Below are positions 36,168-45,741 of a stretch of DNA of 64,000 bases, in pieces (position 1 is the stretch's first letter; the number at the start of each line of letters is the position of its first letter). Source of the DNA: Pararhizobium polonicum (GTDB lineage: Bacteria; Pseudomonadota; Alphaproteobacteria; Rhizobiales; Rhizobiaceae); NCBI RefSeq assembly GCF_001687365.1, contig NZ_LGLV01000004.1, positions 372,001 to 436,000 on the forward strand, in the 5' to 3' direction. Under the pieces are notes generated by a model. It worked only from the letters and a program-made list of their open reading frames with translations, was not told the DNA's origin and made no database searches. The position numbers and the translations under genes are program-made.

Positions 36168-37334
36168 TTATCCGGTTTCGCGCAGGGATTTTTCAGGTGC
36201 AGCGGGTGGCGGCACCTCAAGGGAGGCCTCCTCCCCGTCCTTCAGCGGACGGCGGCGGGCCGCCGGCGGACGTTTGCGGACAATCCGCACGCGCTTCACC
36301 CGGCGCGGATCGGCATCCAGAACCTGGAATTCGAAGCCGGGTATGGCCTGGACGACTTCGCCACGGGCCGGGATGCGGCCAAGCGCGGCAAAGACCAGAC
36401 CGCCGAGCGTATCGACATCCTCGAGCTGCTCGCGCACGTCGAAATCCGGGCCGATCGCGGCGGCGATCTCTTCCAGTTCGACGCGGGCATCGGCCACGAA
36501 CACATCGTCGGATGTCTTGGCGAACATGACCTCTTCGTCGTCATGCTCATCCTCGATATCGCCGACGACCATTTCGACGATATCTTCAAGCGAGGCGAGG
36601 CCATCGGTGCCGCCGTATTCATCGATCACCAGCGCCATCTGGATGCGGGCGGCCTGCATGCGCTGCATCAGGTCGGATGCATGCATGGACGGTGGCACGA
36701 ACAGGACCTGGCGGATGATACCCGCCTCTTCCACGGTCTTGGACAGATCGATGCGGGTGAGATCGAAGCTCGGCTTGGGCTGGCGAACGGCCTTTTCCGG
36801 CTTTTCAGCCGCGGTCACCGGCGTGCCGACAGCGCCACGGCTGCCATTGCGCCGTTTGTTGCGGGCCTGCTTGGTGACATAGGAGAGCAAGTCTCGGATG
36901 TGGACCATGCCGCGCGGGTCATCAAGACTGTCGCTATAGACAGGCATGCGCGACCGGCCGGATTCCTCGAAGATGACCATCAGCTCGCCGATGGTGATCG
37001 ACAGATCGACCGCTTCGATATCGGCACGCGGGACCATGACGTCCTCGACGCGAACCTCCCGGAACCGCAGGATATTGTTGAGCATGGCCCGCTCGGCCGG
37101 CGAAAAGGCCGTATCGCCCTCCGGGCCACCGGTCATCAGCGCATCGGCGAGATCCTCGCGCAGGCTGGAGCCGCTGCTGGCACGCCAGATCCGGGCTGCA
37201 CGGCTCCAGAAGGAGGAACCGGATTTACCGTTCTCAGGTTTCGGAACGGTGCTACTACTGCCCGCCTCGTCCTGACTGGAGGCTTCCGCCTCATCTCTAA
37301 CAGCCGGTGCCGGCTGTGCTCTAAAATCGCTCAT
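36168..37334 (-). CDS. CorC/HlyC-type CBS-domain protein
   Basis: 388 residues. A variable N-terminus (1-80) is followed by a pair of CBS domains (about 100-265; VPRADIEAVDLSITIGELMVIFEESGRSRMPVYSD; LALVIDEYGGTDGLASLEDIVEMVVGDIEDEHD) and the C-terminal CorC_HlyC transporter-associated domain (about 290-370). It has no DUF21 membrane part. The family is linked to magnesium/cobalt efflux and, in some cases, hemolysis. The C-terminal tail is a proline/basic low-complexity stretch. Gene order ybeY-corC-lnt is typical of proteobacteria. The next gene, ybeY, ends 12 nt upstream of its start. Confidence 0.9.
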   Translation of the reverse strand: MSDFRAQPAPAVRDEAEASSQDEAGSSSTVPKPENGKSGSSFWSRAARIWRASSGSSLREDLADALMTGGPEGDTAFSPAERAMLNNILRFREVRVEDVMVPRADIEAVDLSITIGELMVIFEESGRSRMPVYSDSLDDPRGMVHIRDLLSYVTKQARNKRRNGSRGAVGTPVTAAEKPEKAVRQPKPSFDLTRIDLSKTVEEAGIIRQVLFVPPSMHASDLMQRMQAARIQMALVIDEYGGTDGLASLEDIVEMVVGDIEDEHDDEEVMFAKTSDDVFVADARVELEEIAAAIGPDFDVREQLEDVDTLGGLVFAALGRIPARGEVVQAIPGFEFQVLDADPRRVKRVRIVRKRPPAARRRPLKDGEEASLEVPPPAAPEKSLRETG

Positions 37335-37346
37335 TGTTCCAAACTA

Positions 37347-37853
37347 TCAAACGGGATCACTGTCCCCATAGGGATCAGATAGACCAAGACCAGCCAAAAT
37401 GCGAGTCTCGAGGCTCTCCATTCTTTCCGCATCGCTCTCATCGAGGTGATCATAACCGAAAAGATGCAGAAATCCATGCACCAGGAGATGGGTGAGATGC
37501 GCGTCGAACGGCTTGCCGAGGTCTTTGGCCTCCCGAACCAGCGTCTCATGGGCAAGGATGATGTCGCCGAGCATGGGACCGGGCATCTTGCCCGGCACAA
37601 CCGGAAAGGCGGGAAACGACAGGACATTGGTCGGCTTGTCCTGGTCGCGCCACTCGGCGTTGATCGCGCGGATGGAGGCATCGTCGGTAAAGACCAGCGA
37701 CACTTCCGGCGGCATTTTCGGGAATGGCTGCTTCTCTTCCCGGCGCAGGAAATCTGCGCCGGCGCCAAGAACACGCTCGCTCAGGGACTGGAGTTCCGCC
37801 TCGGATGGCCATGGGCCTTCCTCGACGCTGATCTGGATATCAAGGCTCGTCAT
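37347..37853 (-). CDS. ybeY: Endoribonuclease YbeY
   Basis: 168 residues. The conserved zinc-binding histidines are in HLLVHGFLHLFGYDH (H-x3-H-x5-H), the UPF0054 signature. YbeY is a single-strand endoribonuclease needed for 16S rRNA 3' maturation and ribosome quality control; in Sinorhizobium its homologue influences sRNA-dependent symbiosis (established, recalled). It lies between phoH and corC, as in most proteobacteria, 17 nt after phoH. Confidence 0.97.
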   Translation of the reverse strand: MTSLDIQISVEEGPWPSEAELQSLSERVLGAGADFLRREEKQPFPKMPPEVSLVFTDDASIRAINAEWRDQDKPTNVLSFPAFPVVPGKMPGPMLGDIILAHETLVREAKDLGKPFDAHLTHLLVHGFLHLFGYDHLDESDAERMESLETRILAGLGLSDPYGDSDPV

Positions 37854-37870
37854 GATTGGCTGCGGCCGCC

Positions 37871-38926
37871 TCAGCGGTCGCCTTGCTCGCTTTCGTCATG
37901 CACGGCGGTCGTCGCCTCATAGGCGCGCACGATACGGGCGACCATCGGATGGCGCACCACGTCGACATCCTTGAAGCGGACGACGGAAACGCCCTCGACG
38001 CCCTTCAAGATCTGCAGGGCCTCGACAAGTCCCGACTTGACGCCGCGCGGCAGGTCGACCTGGCTCGGATCACCGGTGACGATCATCCGGCCGTTTTCGC
38101 CGAGACGCGTCAGGAACATCTTCATCTGCATGGTCGTGGTGTTCTGCGCCTCGTCGAGGATGACGGCGGCATTGGCCAGCGTGCGGCCGCGCATGAACGC
38201 CAGAGGGGCGATTTCGATGACGCCGGCGGTGATCGCCCGCTCGACCTTGTCGCCGGGCATCATGTCGTAGAGCGCATCGTAGAGCGGCCGCAGATAGGGA
38301 TCGACCTTGTCTTTCATATCGCCGGGCAGGAAGCCGAGGCGCTCGCCGGCCTCAACAGCCGGGCGCGACAGGACGATACGATCGACAGCACCGCGTTCGA
38401 GAAGCTGGGCTGCATGCGCCACCGCCAGATAGGTCTTGCCGGTACCGGCGGGGCCAACGCCGAAGACAAGCTCGGACCGCTCCAGCGCGCGCATATAGGC
38501 GTCCTGCGTCGGTGTGCGGGCAGCAACGGTCTTCTTGCGGGTGGAAATCTGCGCGAGGTTCAGTTTGGCTTTCTTTTCCATGGTCGGCAATTGTAGCTGG
38601 TCATCGGCGGCAACGGCCATGCGGACGGCGCCTTCGACATCGGAGGCCTCGACGGTGCTGCCGTTCTGCAGGCGCCCATAGAGATAATCGAGCGCCCGGC
38701 GGGCCTGATTGGTGGCGACCACTTCACCCGAGATCGAAACGGAATTGCCGCGCGGTCGTGCATCGATATGCAGGCGCTGTTCGATCAACTTGAGATTCTG
38801 GTCAAACTGACCAAACAACTCGCTGGCGAACCGGTTGTTCTCAAATGTGAGCACGAAGTGATTGACGTCTGTCGCGGATGTTTTCGACTGGCGCGGCGAG
38901 GATGAAACCAATTCGTGTCCGTTCAA
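37871..38926 (-). CDS. phoH: PhoH-family ATPase
   Basis: 351 residues. Walker A is GPAGTGKTYLAVAHA, Walker B is VILDEAQNTT, and the PhoH core follows with MIVTGDPSQVDLP and GVSVVRFKDVDVVRHPMVARIV. Its N-terminal third (residues 1-130) carries a KH-like RNA-binding part (SGEVVATNQARRALDYLYGRL). PhoH proteins are probably RNA-linked ATPases acting with YbeY, the next gene, and MiaB upstream. The start at 38926 is near the previous gene's end (30 nt). Confidence 0.94.
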   Translation of the reverse strand: MNGHELVSSSPRQSKTSATDVNHFVLTFENNRFASELFGQFDQNLKLIEQRLHIDARPRGNSVSISGEVVATNQARRALDYLYGRLQNGSTVEASDVEGAVRMAVAADDQLQLPTMEKKAKLNLAQISTRKKTVAARTPTQDAYMRALERSELVFGVGPAGTGKTYLAVAHAAQLLERGAVDRIVLSRPAVEAGERLGFLPGDMKDKVDPYLRPLYDALYDMMPGDKVERAITAGVIEIAPLAFMRGRTLANAAVILDEAQNTTTMQMKMFLTRLGENGRMIVTGDPSQVDLPRGVKSGLVEALQILKGVEGVSVVRFKDVDVVRHPMVARIVRAYEATTAVHDESEQGDR

Positions 38927-38955
38927 GCGGTCAGGCTCCTTGAGTTGACGGTCCC

Positions 38956-40356
38956 TCAGCTTACCACCTCGGCAAACAGACTGTTAGGGCCCGCACCAGT
39001 GATTCGTACAGAAACAATGTCACCGATTTGCGATGACTTTGCATCAACATTCACCGACTGCAGCCAGGGCGAGCGGCCGATCAGCTGCCCCGGCATGCGG
39101 CCGGGCTTCTCCAGAAGCAGGTCGATGGTCTTGCCGATACACTGTTGGGCAAATGCATTCTGCTGGGACAGCAGCAAAGCCTGCAATCTTTCCAAGCGCT
39201 TGGCTTTTACGTCTTCCGGCACCTGATCCTCGAGATCGGCACCCGGCGTTCCCGGACGGGTGGAATATTTGAAGGAAAATGCCTGTGCATAACCGACCGT
39301 CTCGACAAGCCGCAGCGTATCCTCGAAGTCCTCGTCGGTCTCGCCGGGAAAACCGACGATAAAATCGCCCGAGAGCGCAAGGTCCGGACGGGCCGTCTTG
39401 ATGCGGGCAATCAGGGCGATGTACTCGGCCGTCGTGTGGCGCCGGTTCATCGCCTTCAGGATCCGGTTCGAGCCGGACTGGATCGGCAGATGCAGATAGG
39501 GCATCAGCTGCGGCAGGTCACGGTGCGCATCGATCAGGCTATCGTCCATGTCGCGCGGATGGCTGGTGGTGTAGCGCAGGCGGGCAAGACCTTCGATTTC
39601 GGTCAGGCGATGGAGAAGCTGGCCAAGGCCCCATTTTTCGCCGTCCGGCCCGGCGCCGTGCCAGGCATTGACGTTCTGGCCGAGCAGGGTGATTTCGCGC
39701 ACGCCGCCATCCACCAGCTTCTGCGCCTCGGCGACAATCTGGGCGACCGGGCGCGACACTTCGGAGCCGCGCGTGTAGGGCACGACGCAGAAGGTGCAGA
39801 ACTTGTCGCAGCCCTCCTGCACGGTGAGAAAGGCCGTGACGCCCCGCGCCCTGGTCTTTGCCTTGTCGGGGGCCGGCAGATGCTCGAACTTGTCCTCGAT
39901 GGCATAATCGGTCTCCAGCACGCGCTCGCCGCGCCGGACGCGCTTCAAGGCTTCGGGCAGCCGGTGATAGGTTTGCGGGCCGATGACCAGATCGACAGCC
40001 GGCGCCCGGCGCAGTATCTCGTCGCCTTCGGCCTGCGCGACGCAGCCGGCGACGCCGATCATCATCTCGCGGCCTTCGCCGGCCTTTTTCTTCTTCAGGT
40101 CACGCAGGCGCCCGAGCGCCGAATAAACCTTCTCGGCGGCCTTCTCGCGGATATGACAGGTGTTGAGCAGGACGAGATCGGCGTCCTCCATCACATCGGT
40201 CGAGACGTAACCGTCCTTGGCCAGCGCGTCGGTCATCCGGTCGGAATCGTAGACGTTCATCTGACAGCCGTAGGTCTTGACGAAGACCTTGCGGACGGCT
40301 GGGCTTTCGAGAGCCATTTCGGGCTTTGTGGATAAAACGGCGATTTCCTGTGTCAT
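38956..40356 (-). CDS. miaB: tRNA-2-methylthio-N6-dimethylallyladenosine synthase
   Basis: Radical SAM methylthiotransferase acting on i6A37 of tRNAs. 466 residues from ATG at 40356. UPF0004 domain with Fe-S cysteines ([31 protein letters not shown]), then the radical SAM CxxxCxxC ([17 protein letters not shown]), and a TRAM domain at the C-terminus. An in-frame ATG at 40413, touching the plsC stop (TGAATG), would add 19 residues not seen in related enzymes, so the later start is favoured. Confidence 0.96.
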   Translation of the reverse strand: MTQEIAVLSTKPEMALESPAVRKVFVKTYGCQMNVYDSDRMTDALAKDGYVSTDVMEDADLVLLNTCHIREKAAEKVYSALGRLRDLKKKKAGEGREMMIGVAGCVAQAEGDEILRRAPAVDLVIGPQTYHRLPEALKRVRRGERVLETDYAIEDKFEHLPAPDKAKTRARGVTAFLTVQEGCDKFCTFCVVPYTRGSEVSRPVAQIVAEAQKLVDGGVREITLLGQNVNAWHGAGPDGEKWGLGQLLHRLTEIEGLARLRYTTSHPRDMDDSLIDAHRDLPQLMPYLHLPIQSGSNRILKAMNRRHTTAEYIALIARIKTARPDLALSGDFIVGFPGETDEDFEDTLRLVETVGYAQAFSFKYSTRPGTPGADLEDQVPEDVKAKRLERLQALLLSQQNAFAQQCIGKTIDLLLEKPGRMPGQLIGRSPWLQSVNVDAKSSQIGDIVSVRITGAGPNSLFAEVVS

Positions 40357-40413
40357 GCCCGGTTCCATAGAGCATAGAGGGGCAAAATTGAAGCCCCAAG
40401 CGCTCTTGCTCAT

Positions 40414-41208
40414 TCACCGGCCGCGCAGCTTCAGCGCCAGCATGGAACGGAGGTTCTTCTCGATCTGGCGGCTGACCACCTTGCGATTGCTCTCGGCCGT
40501 ATAGGTGATCTGCTCGCCATAGATCACATCCACATCGACGGCGCCCTCATAGAGGATACCGAGGAGATGCGGCGCCAGCGCGATATCGCCGGGCCAGGCG
40601 GCAACCGGCCGGTGATAGCGCCCCATCGGCATGCCATGAAGGCCGGTATAGGCGATGGCAACGGGCTGAACATGGACGGCCCCGGTCGGCGATAGCGGCA
40701 CGGCAGCGGCAGCCGCGCCGAACAGCGAGGTCTTCATTTCCAGGAGCCGGTTGCCATCCGATGTCGTGCCTTCGGGAAACAGCACGACGATTTCGCCATC
40801 GGCCAGCCGCTTGCCGATCTCGTTGACCTGATTGCCGGTGGTGCGCTTGTGGTCACGGTCGATGAAGATCGTCGCCTGCAGGCGGGCCAGAATACCGAAA
40901 ACCGGCCAGGCCTTGACGTCGGACTTGGCGACGAACACCACATCGGCGATCGAACCGAGGACGAGGATATCCTTCCAGCTGGCATGATTGGCCACCAGCA
41001 TCAGCGGCCGCTGGCGGTCCGGCGTGCCATGGACGCGCACGCGAATGCCGACGAGACGACAGGCCATGCGGTGCCAGAGGCGGGGAAGCGTGCGGCGCTG
41101 CGGCCTATCCAGCCAGAGCAAGACGATCTGCGCCGGCGCCATCACGAGCGTCGCAAGAACAAGGATCGTCATGCACAGCGTGACACGCAGCCAGTTGATC
41201 ACGCACAC
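40414..41208 (-). CDS. olsA: 1-acyl-glycerol-3-phosphate/lyso-ornithine-lipid acyltransferase (OlsA/PlsC type)
   Basis: 264 residues. N-terminal hydrophobic helix, then the PlsC motifs NHASWKDILVLG (HX4D) and FPEGTTSDGNRLL. In Sinorhizobium the gene at this place next to miaB is, from memory, the OlsA/PlsC acyltransferase that adds the second acyl chain to lyso-ornithine lipid and has some phosphatidate activity. The olsB gene lies at 57.2 kb, so both ornithine lipid enzymes are in this window. The stop abuts the longer miaB start (TGAATG). A PlsC-only role is the main alternative. Confidence 0.85.
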   Translation of the reverse strand: MCVINWLRVTLCMTILVLATLVMAPAQIVLLWLDRPQRRTLPRLWHRMACRLVGIRVRVHGTPDRQRPLMLVANHASWKDILVLGSIADVVFVAKSDVKAWPVFGILARLQATIFIDRDHKRTTGNQVNEIGKRLADGEIVVLFPEGTTSDGNRLLEMKTSLFGAAAAAVPLSPTGAVHVQPVAIAYTGLHGMPMGRYHRPVAAWPGDIALAPHLLGILYEGAVDVDVIYGEQITYTAESNRKVVSRQIEKNLRSMLALKLRGR

Positions 41209-41310
41209 ACGTCCCGCATCGGCGGCCGTGCGCCAGCATCCCGTTCATCATACCAGCAGGTCATGTCGGCGTTGCGGCGCAAGCGCTTCCCTCTCTCAAA
41301 GCCGATACGG

Positions 41311-41808
41311 CTAGCCAAGATCGAGGCGCATGACAAGGGCGGCGGTTTTCACGCCGTTAACATCCTGATAATAGGCCCGTCTTTCGCCGACCTTTGCAAA
41401 GCCGAGTTTCCGGTAGAGCGCGACGGCTGCGGTATTGGTCTCGTCGACCTCGAGGAAAACCGCCTCGGCCGCCTGATCGCGCGCCTCGCGCAGCGCCGCC
41501 CGCATCAGCCGCCAGCCGAGCCCCATGCGCGAAAAGCGCGGATCGACGCCGATCGTCAGGATTTCCGCCTCGCCGGCCGCAACACGCGACAGCACGAAGC
41601 CGCCGGCCAAGGGCCGCGCATAGGCATTGCTCTGGCGGGCGATGAAACCGAAAACCGTGTCCTGCACCAGCAGCGCATGCAGTTCGCCATCGCTCCAGGA
41701 GGGAGTGAAGCGCAGCTTGTGGATATCCGCCGCCTTCGGCAGGTCGGCCGTTTCCAGAGAAAAGATCTCGAATTCGGGCTTGCGGACGAAATAATCGGTC
41801 AGCGACAT
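41311..41808 (-). CDS. rimI: Ribosomal-protein-alanine N-acetyltransferase RimI-like
   Basis: 165 residues of the GNAT fold. The acetyl-CoA site is LTIGVDPRFSRMGLGWRLM, followed by VFLEVDETNTAAVALYRKLGFAKVGERRAYY, the RimI signature. RimI acetylates the N-terminal alanine of ribosomal protein S18. It follows tsaB immediately (1 nt gap after the tsaB stop), a standard pairing. The ATG at 41808 (MSLTDYF) sits just after tsaB, whereas the longer frame would run into it. Confidence 0.93.
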   Translation of the reverse strand: MSLTDYFVRKPEFEIFSLETADLPKAADIHKLRFTPSWSDGELHALLVQDTVFGFIARQSNAYARPLAGGFVLSRVAAGEAEILTIGVDPRFSRMGLGWRLMRAALREARDQAAEAVFLEVDETNTAAVALYRKLGFAKVGERRAYYQDVNGVKTAALVMRLDLG

Positions 41809-41809
41809 G

Positions 41810-42475
41810 TTATGCCCGCGCCACCGCGAAACCGGCCTGCGACTTGACGTCGGGGCCGCGCAGGTAAAGCGGGCTCGGCTTGCCCTGAGAAGGATCGGCA
41901 GCAGCGGCAAGCCGTGCGACGATGCGGATATCGGTCATGTCGGTTTGTGCGACGTTTTCCGGTGGATTATCAATCAGATGCTTCGTGGCCGTCCCGCAGA
42001 TGACACCATCGAAACCGGCAAAGATGCGCCGGGCCTCCGAAAGTTCAAGCATCTGCGGCTCGGTGCGAGCCGTACCATCGGCCTCGAAACTCTGGCAATA
42101 GAGCTCATCGCGCTTGGCGTCCATTGCGGCCAGCACCGCTTGTCCGGGATGCGCCTCACGGGTTGCCCCGGCAAGCGCTGCCAGCACGGAAATGCCAATG
42201 GCCGGCACGCCGAGCGCCAGCGCGAAACCGCGCGCGGCGGCAACGCCAACCCGAATGCCGGTGAAAGAGCCGGGACCGATGGTGACGGCGATGCGGTCGA
42301 TATCCGGGAGAGATTTGCCGCTTGCCGCCAGCGCATCATCGATGAAGGCCATCAGCTGCTCGGCATGACCACGGCCGATATCGGCACCGGCAGAGGCCAG
42401 AACCGTATCATCGGCGCTGTCATAGACTGCGGCAAAGCAGCCCGTCCCCGCCGTATCGATGGCCAGGACGATCAT
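41810..42475 (-). CDS. tsaB: tRNA threonylcarbamoyladenosine synthesis protein TsaB
   Basis: 221 residues, ASKHA-like fold. The N-terminal VLAIDTAGTGC, the stretch ITIGPGSFTGIRVGVAAARG, and SEARRIFAGFDGVICG are family features. TsaB is part of the TsaBDE complex that makes the t6A37 tRNA modification. The start at 42475 (MIVLAID) begins the fold directly; the longer frame lacks homology. It lies next to rimI (1 nt) and downstream of the NifU-like gene. Confidence 0.95.
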   Translation of the reverse strand: MIVLAIDTAGTGCFAAVYDSADDTVLASAGADIGRGHAEQLMAFIDDALAASGKSLPDIDRIAVTIGPGSFTGIRVGVAAARGFALALGVPAIGISVLAALAGATREAHPGQAVLAAMDAKRDELYCQSFEADGTARTEPQMLELSEARRIFAGFDGVICGTATKHLIDNPPENVAQTDMTDIRIVARLAAAADPSQGKPSPLYLRGPDVKSQAGFAVARA

Positions 42476-42521
42476 GATTTCTGGACTTTGATGGACAGTC
42501 TCAGCACGGACGAACGCTCGC

Positions 42522-43088
42522 TCAGACGGCTTCGACCGCCTGCACTTCAGGAATGAAATGATGCAGCAGGTTCTGCACGCCATGCTTCAAGGTTGCCGTC
42601 GAGGACGGGCAGCCCGAGCATGCGCCCTTCATGTTGAGGAAGACCGTTCCGTCGCGGAAGCCCTTGAAGGTGATGTCACCGCCGTCCTGCGCAACGGCCG
42701 GACGAACGCGGGTTTCCAGCAGTTCCTTGATGGTCGCGACGATCGTTTCGTCGCCCTCCTCGAAGAACTCGCCGTCCTGATCGCTCTCTTCGGCGCGGGT
42801 ATGGACCGCCATGACCGGCTGGCCGGACATGAAATGCTCCATGATCGAGCCCAGGATGGCCGGCTTCAGGTGCTGCCACTCCTGCGCTTCCTTGGTGACC
42901 GTGATGAAATCATAGCCAAAATAGACGCCAGTGACGCCCGGGATCGAAAACAGGCGGGCGGCAAGCGCAGAGCCGGCAGCAGCCTCTTCCTCATCGCGGA
43001 ATTCCGCCGTGCCGTTCTCCATCACCACCTTGCCGGGCAGGAATTTCAGCGTCGCGGGGTTCGGGGTGGCTTCGGTCTGGATGAACAT
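42522..43088 (-). CDS. NifU-like Fe-S scaffold/carrier (Nfu type)
   Basis: 188 residues. The N-terminal Nfu_N domain is recognisable (MFIQTEATPNPATLKFLPG), and the C-terminal NifU domain carries the CxxC pair in MKGACSGCPSSTATLKHG. It probably hands 4Fe-4S clusters to target proteins, such as MiaB and lipoyl synthase. It lacks the IscU and [2Fe-2S] domains of full NifU, so it is the two-domain Nfu. It lies about 155 nt downstream of usp and 46 nt upstream of tsaB on the same strand. Confidence 0.93.
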   Translation of the reverse strand: MFIQTEATPNPATLKFLPGKVVMENGTAEFRDEEEAAAGSALAARLFSIPGVTGVYFGYDFITVTKEAQEWQHLKPAILGSIMEHFMSGQPVMAVHTRAEESDQDGEFFEEGDETIVATIKELLETRVRPAVAQDGGDITFKGFRDGTVFLNMKGACSGCPSSTATLKHGVQNLLHHFIPEVQAVEAV

Positions 43089-43243
43089 GTCTTTACTCCG
43101 CGTCGGCCGGGATCGCGTTCAACCAGCCTGTTTAGAATTATTCAAAAGAATATAGTCCGTTTGGATCGCAGCTTCAAGATGCATGGGTCAGCGTTTCGGC
43201 CGACCCAGGATCAATTCCATTGATCCTGCCATAACGGTGGGGA

Positions 43244-43735
43244 TCAGCTCAGAGCGTCGATTTCCTCATCCGTCAGGAGGTCCGGTATAACCGTTACCGG
43301 GATAGGGAACGCCGCCGTCTTGCCGGCGATCGAGGATACCAGCGGACCGGGGCCATCCTTGGCGGAGCCGGCGGCCAGCACCAGGATCGCGATATCGCGG
43401 TCTTCCTCGATCAGGCTGTAGATCTGGTCCGTGGCGCCACCCTCGCGGATGACCATTTCCGGCTCGATGCCGATCGTCTCGCGCACCGTCTGGGCGATCT
43501 TGGCAAGCGTTGCTTCCGCTTCAGCCCGTGCTTCGGCCCGCATGATGCCCTCGACGCCCAGCCATTGCTGGAAGTCGGCATCGGCGATGACGTAGAGCAG
43601 AACAAGACCGCCATTGGAATTTCTCGCCCGCATGCCGGCATAATGGACGGCGCGGCCGCATTCCGGCGTATCGTCGATCACCGCCATGAATTTGCGGCGG
43701 TGACCTTCCAGTCTTGAGAGTCGCGGTGAAACCAT
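43244..43735 (-). CDS. Universal stress protein family protein
   Basis: 163 residues with a single UspA domain: KFMAVIDDTPECGRAVHYAG at the start, then LVLLYVIADADFQQW and IREGGATDQIYSLIEE, and the AAGSAKDGPGPLV region where a GxGxxGS ATP motif would be expected but is not seen clearly. Probably not ATP-binding (inference). The role is general stress tolerance. It lies between trpS and the nfu gene, in the conserved order. The gap to trpS is 53 nt. Confidence 0.88.
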   Translation of the reverse strand: MVSPRLSRLEGHRRKFMAVIDDTPECGRAVHYAGMRARNSNGGLVLLYVIADADFQQWLGVEGIMRAEARAEAEATLAKIAQTVRETIGIEPEMVIREGGATDQIYSLIEEDRDIAILVLAAGSAKDGPGPLVSSIAGKTAAFPIPVTVIPDLLTDEEIDALS

Positions 43736-43788
43736 GGCGGGACTCTTACACCCGATATTTTTGACTGCAAGAGCTCTTTTGCGGCGAA

Positions 43789-44856
43789 TTATTGCAGAAA
43801 GCCGACGATCTCGCGAACCTGTTTCATCGTCACGTCCGCCCGCGCCCGCGCCCGCTCGCCACCATCACGCAGGATGCCGTCGATATGCGTCGTGTCATCC
43901 ATCAGGCGGCGCATTTCACCCGAGATCGGGGCCAGAACCGTCACCGCCAGATCGACCAGAGCCGGCTTGAAGACGGAGAACTGCTGACCGCCGAATTCGC
44001 CCAAAACCTCCTGCTTGGTCTTGTCCGACAGCGCCGCATAGATGCCGACGAGATTGTCGGCTTCGGCGCGGCCCTTCAGGCCATCAACCTCGCTTGGCAA
44101 GGCGTCCGGATCGGTCTTGGCCTTGCGGATCTTCTTGGAGATCGTGTCGGCATCGTCCATCAGGTTGATGCGCGACAGATCCGACGCATCCGACTTCGAC
44201 ATCTTCTTGGTGCCCTCCCGCAAGGACATGACACGCGGCGCAGGACCGCCGATCAACGGCTCGACCATCGGGAAATAGGCATGGACCGGCTCATCGCCGA
44301 CCTTGATGTCGATGCCGTAATCGGTCCGGCGGATATGCTCCATGAAATCGATGTTGAACTTCTGGGCGATATCGCGGGTCAATTCCAGATGCTGTTTCTG
44401 GTCGTCGCCGACCGGAACATGGGTGGCGCGGTAGACGAGAATGTCGGCTGCCATCAGGCTCGGATAGGCAAGCAGGCCCAAGGACATCTGCTCGGCATTC
44501 TTGCCGCCGGACTTGTCCTTGAACTGGGTCATGCGCTCCATCCAGCCGATGCGGGCGACGCAATTGAAGATCCAGGCAAGCTCGGCATGCTGCGGCACGG
44601 CCGACTGGTTGAAGACGATGTGCTTCTTCGGATCGATACCGGCGGCGATGAATGCGGCGGCGATCGAGCGGATCTGGCCGGGCATGTCCTCATGCACGAG
44701 CTGCGCGGTGATCGCGTGCAGATCGACGACGCAATACATGCAGTCGTTGTTTTCCTGCAGCGCCACGAACTTGCGGATCGCACCGAGATAATTGCCGAGA
44801 TGCAGATTGCCGGTGGGCTGAACACCGGAAAAAACGAGCGGCTTGAAGTCTGACAT
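43789..44856 (-). CDS. trpS: Tryptophanyl-tRNA synthetase
   Basis: Charges tRNA-Trp. 355 residues, a normal length. The class I HIGH-type motif is PTGNLHLGN (14-22) and the KMSKS loop is intact (KMSKSDASD, about 214). The Rossmann core and C-terminal anticodon region are complete. The start ATG at 44856 begins the enzyme directly. Upstream lies an AT-rich 380-nt interval with an inverted repeat that could hold its promoter. No tryptophan leader-type sequence was recognised there. Confidence 0.98.
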   Translation of the reverse strand: MSDFKPLVFSGVQPTGNLHLGNYLGAIRKFVALQENNDCMYCVVDLHAITAQLVHEDMPGQIRSIAAAFIAAGIDPKKHIVFNQSAVPQHAELAWIFNCVARIGWMERMTQFKDKSGGKNAEQMSLGLLAYPSLMAADILVYRATHVPVGDDQKQHLELTRDIAQKFNIDFMEHIRRTDYGIDIKVGDEPVHAYFPMVEPLIGGPAPRVMSLREGTKKMSKSDASDLSRINLMDDADTISKKIRKAKTDPDALPSEVDGLKGRAEADNLVGIYAALSDKTKQEVLGEFGGQQFSVFKPALVDLAVTVLAPISGEMRRLMDDTTHIDGILRDGGERARARADVTMKQVREIVGFLQ

Positions 44857-45237
44857 CGTGTCCTCATTCGGGCTTGTGGAGGGCCCGGCCTCGTGTTGCT
44901 GTTGGCGGGCTTATGCACGCAGGCGCAGCCGTGATCAAGAGGCACGGTGACGGCCATGAAAACCACCATCGAGCCGCCAGGCCGGAATTTTATCCTCTAA
45001 ATTAACAATGGCATTTAGAGATTAAGGCCAAATTGCGGACACCAATCGCGCACTATAAGCAGATAATTCCATAAAAATGCTTTATTTCGGATGAATTTAC
45101 CCATCCCATCGAATGCCGGTCATCTGATCCGGCCTCTTTTCAACACGCCATGGTTTCCGAGCTTTTGCCGAACCGGCGATGTCTGCATGCCCACGGCAAA
45201 TCCGTATCCGCAACCGGCATGCAGCAAAGGGATTGTC
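44857..45237. other. Gene-free, AT-rich divergent promoter region with an 8-bp inverted repeat
   Basis: No gene is seen between trpS (minus) and the peptidase gene (plus). The stretch is AT-rich around 44985-45095. An exact 8-bp inverted repeat, CTCTAAAT (44995-45002) and ATTTAGAG (45013-45020), is separated by 10 nt. It could be an operator serving either divergent gene. Confidence 0.6.
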
Positions 45238-45717
45238 ATGCGTACCGTTTTTTCGATTGCTCTTGCCTGCCTGCTCGCGGCGGCCTTTCTTCCGACAGCC
45301 GATGCCAAGGACAGGCAGCGCAAGGTAAAGCTGCCGGTCCACCGGATGACGGCAGCCTATTCCGTCCAGACCGTTTCCGTTGCGACGGAGTGCTTTTCAC
45401 CCAAGCTTGAGGGCATCCTGGCGCATATCGCCGCGAAAACCGGGCGCCGCCCTTTGGTGACATCGGGCCACCGTCCCCGCGCGCATCGCGCCGGTTCGCT
45501 GCACAGGCGCTGCCAGGCAGCCGATATCCGTGTGCCCGGCGTGTCCGAAAGCACGATCATCGCCGCAGCCAAAACGGCGCCCGGCATCGGCGGCATCGGC
45601 CGCTATTGCAACGGGATTATTCACGTCGATATCGGCCCCAGGCGTCAATGGACATATTGCGGAAAATCGGGCGGCGGCATCCTCAGCGCCAAACGCCGGT
45701 CGGCCCGGCGGGCCTGA
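45238..45717 (+). CDS. Exported M15-type (YcbK-like) murein peptidase
   Basis: 159 residues. A signal peptide (MRTVFSIALACLLAAAFLPTADA) is followed by a small zinc peptidase domain. VTSGHRPRAHR (zinc His), CQAADIRV (His-x-Asp region) and IHVDIGPRRQW are the M15_3/DUF882 type of D-Ala-D-Ala or LD-peptidases for peptidoglycan. A cysteine pair (TECFSP and YCNGIIHV, plus late TYCGKS) may form disulfides. The ATG at 45238 is chosen for the signal peptide and AAAGGGA upstream; a longer frame back to 45091 is not signal-like. Substrate inferred. Confidence 0.85.
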   Translation: MRTVFSIALACLLAAAFLPTADAKDRQRKVKLPVHRMTAAYSVQTVSVATECFSPKLEGILAHIAAKTGRRPLVTSGHRPRAHRAGSLHRRCQAADIRVPGVSESTIIAAAKTAPGIGGIGRYCNGIIHVDIGPRRQWTYCGKSGGGILSAKRRSARRA

Positions 45718-45741
45718 AGCCTCAACCTCCATATCCCCGCC

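Noticed and set aside
43845-43860. CGCGCCCGCGCCC-type short repeats in trpS
   Set aside because: It is coding low-complexity (Arg-Ala) within trpS, not an array. No CRISPR-like repeat-spacer pattern was found in the window.
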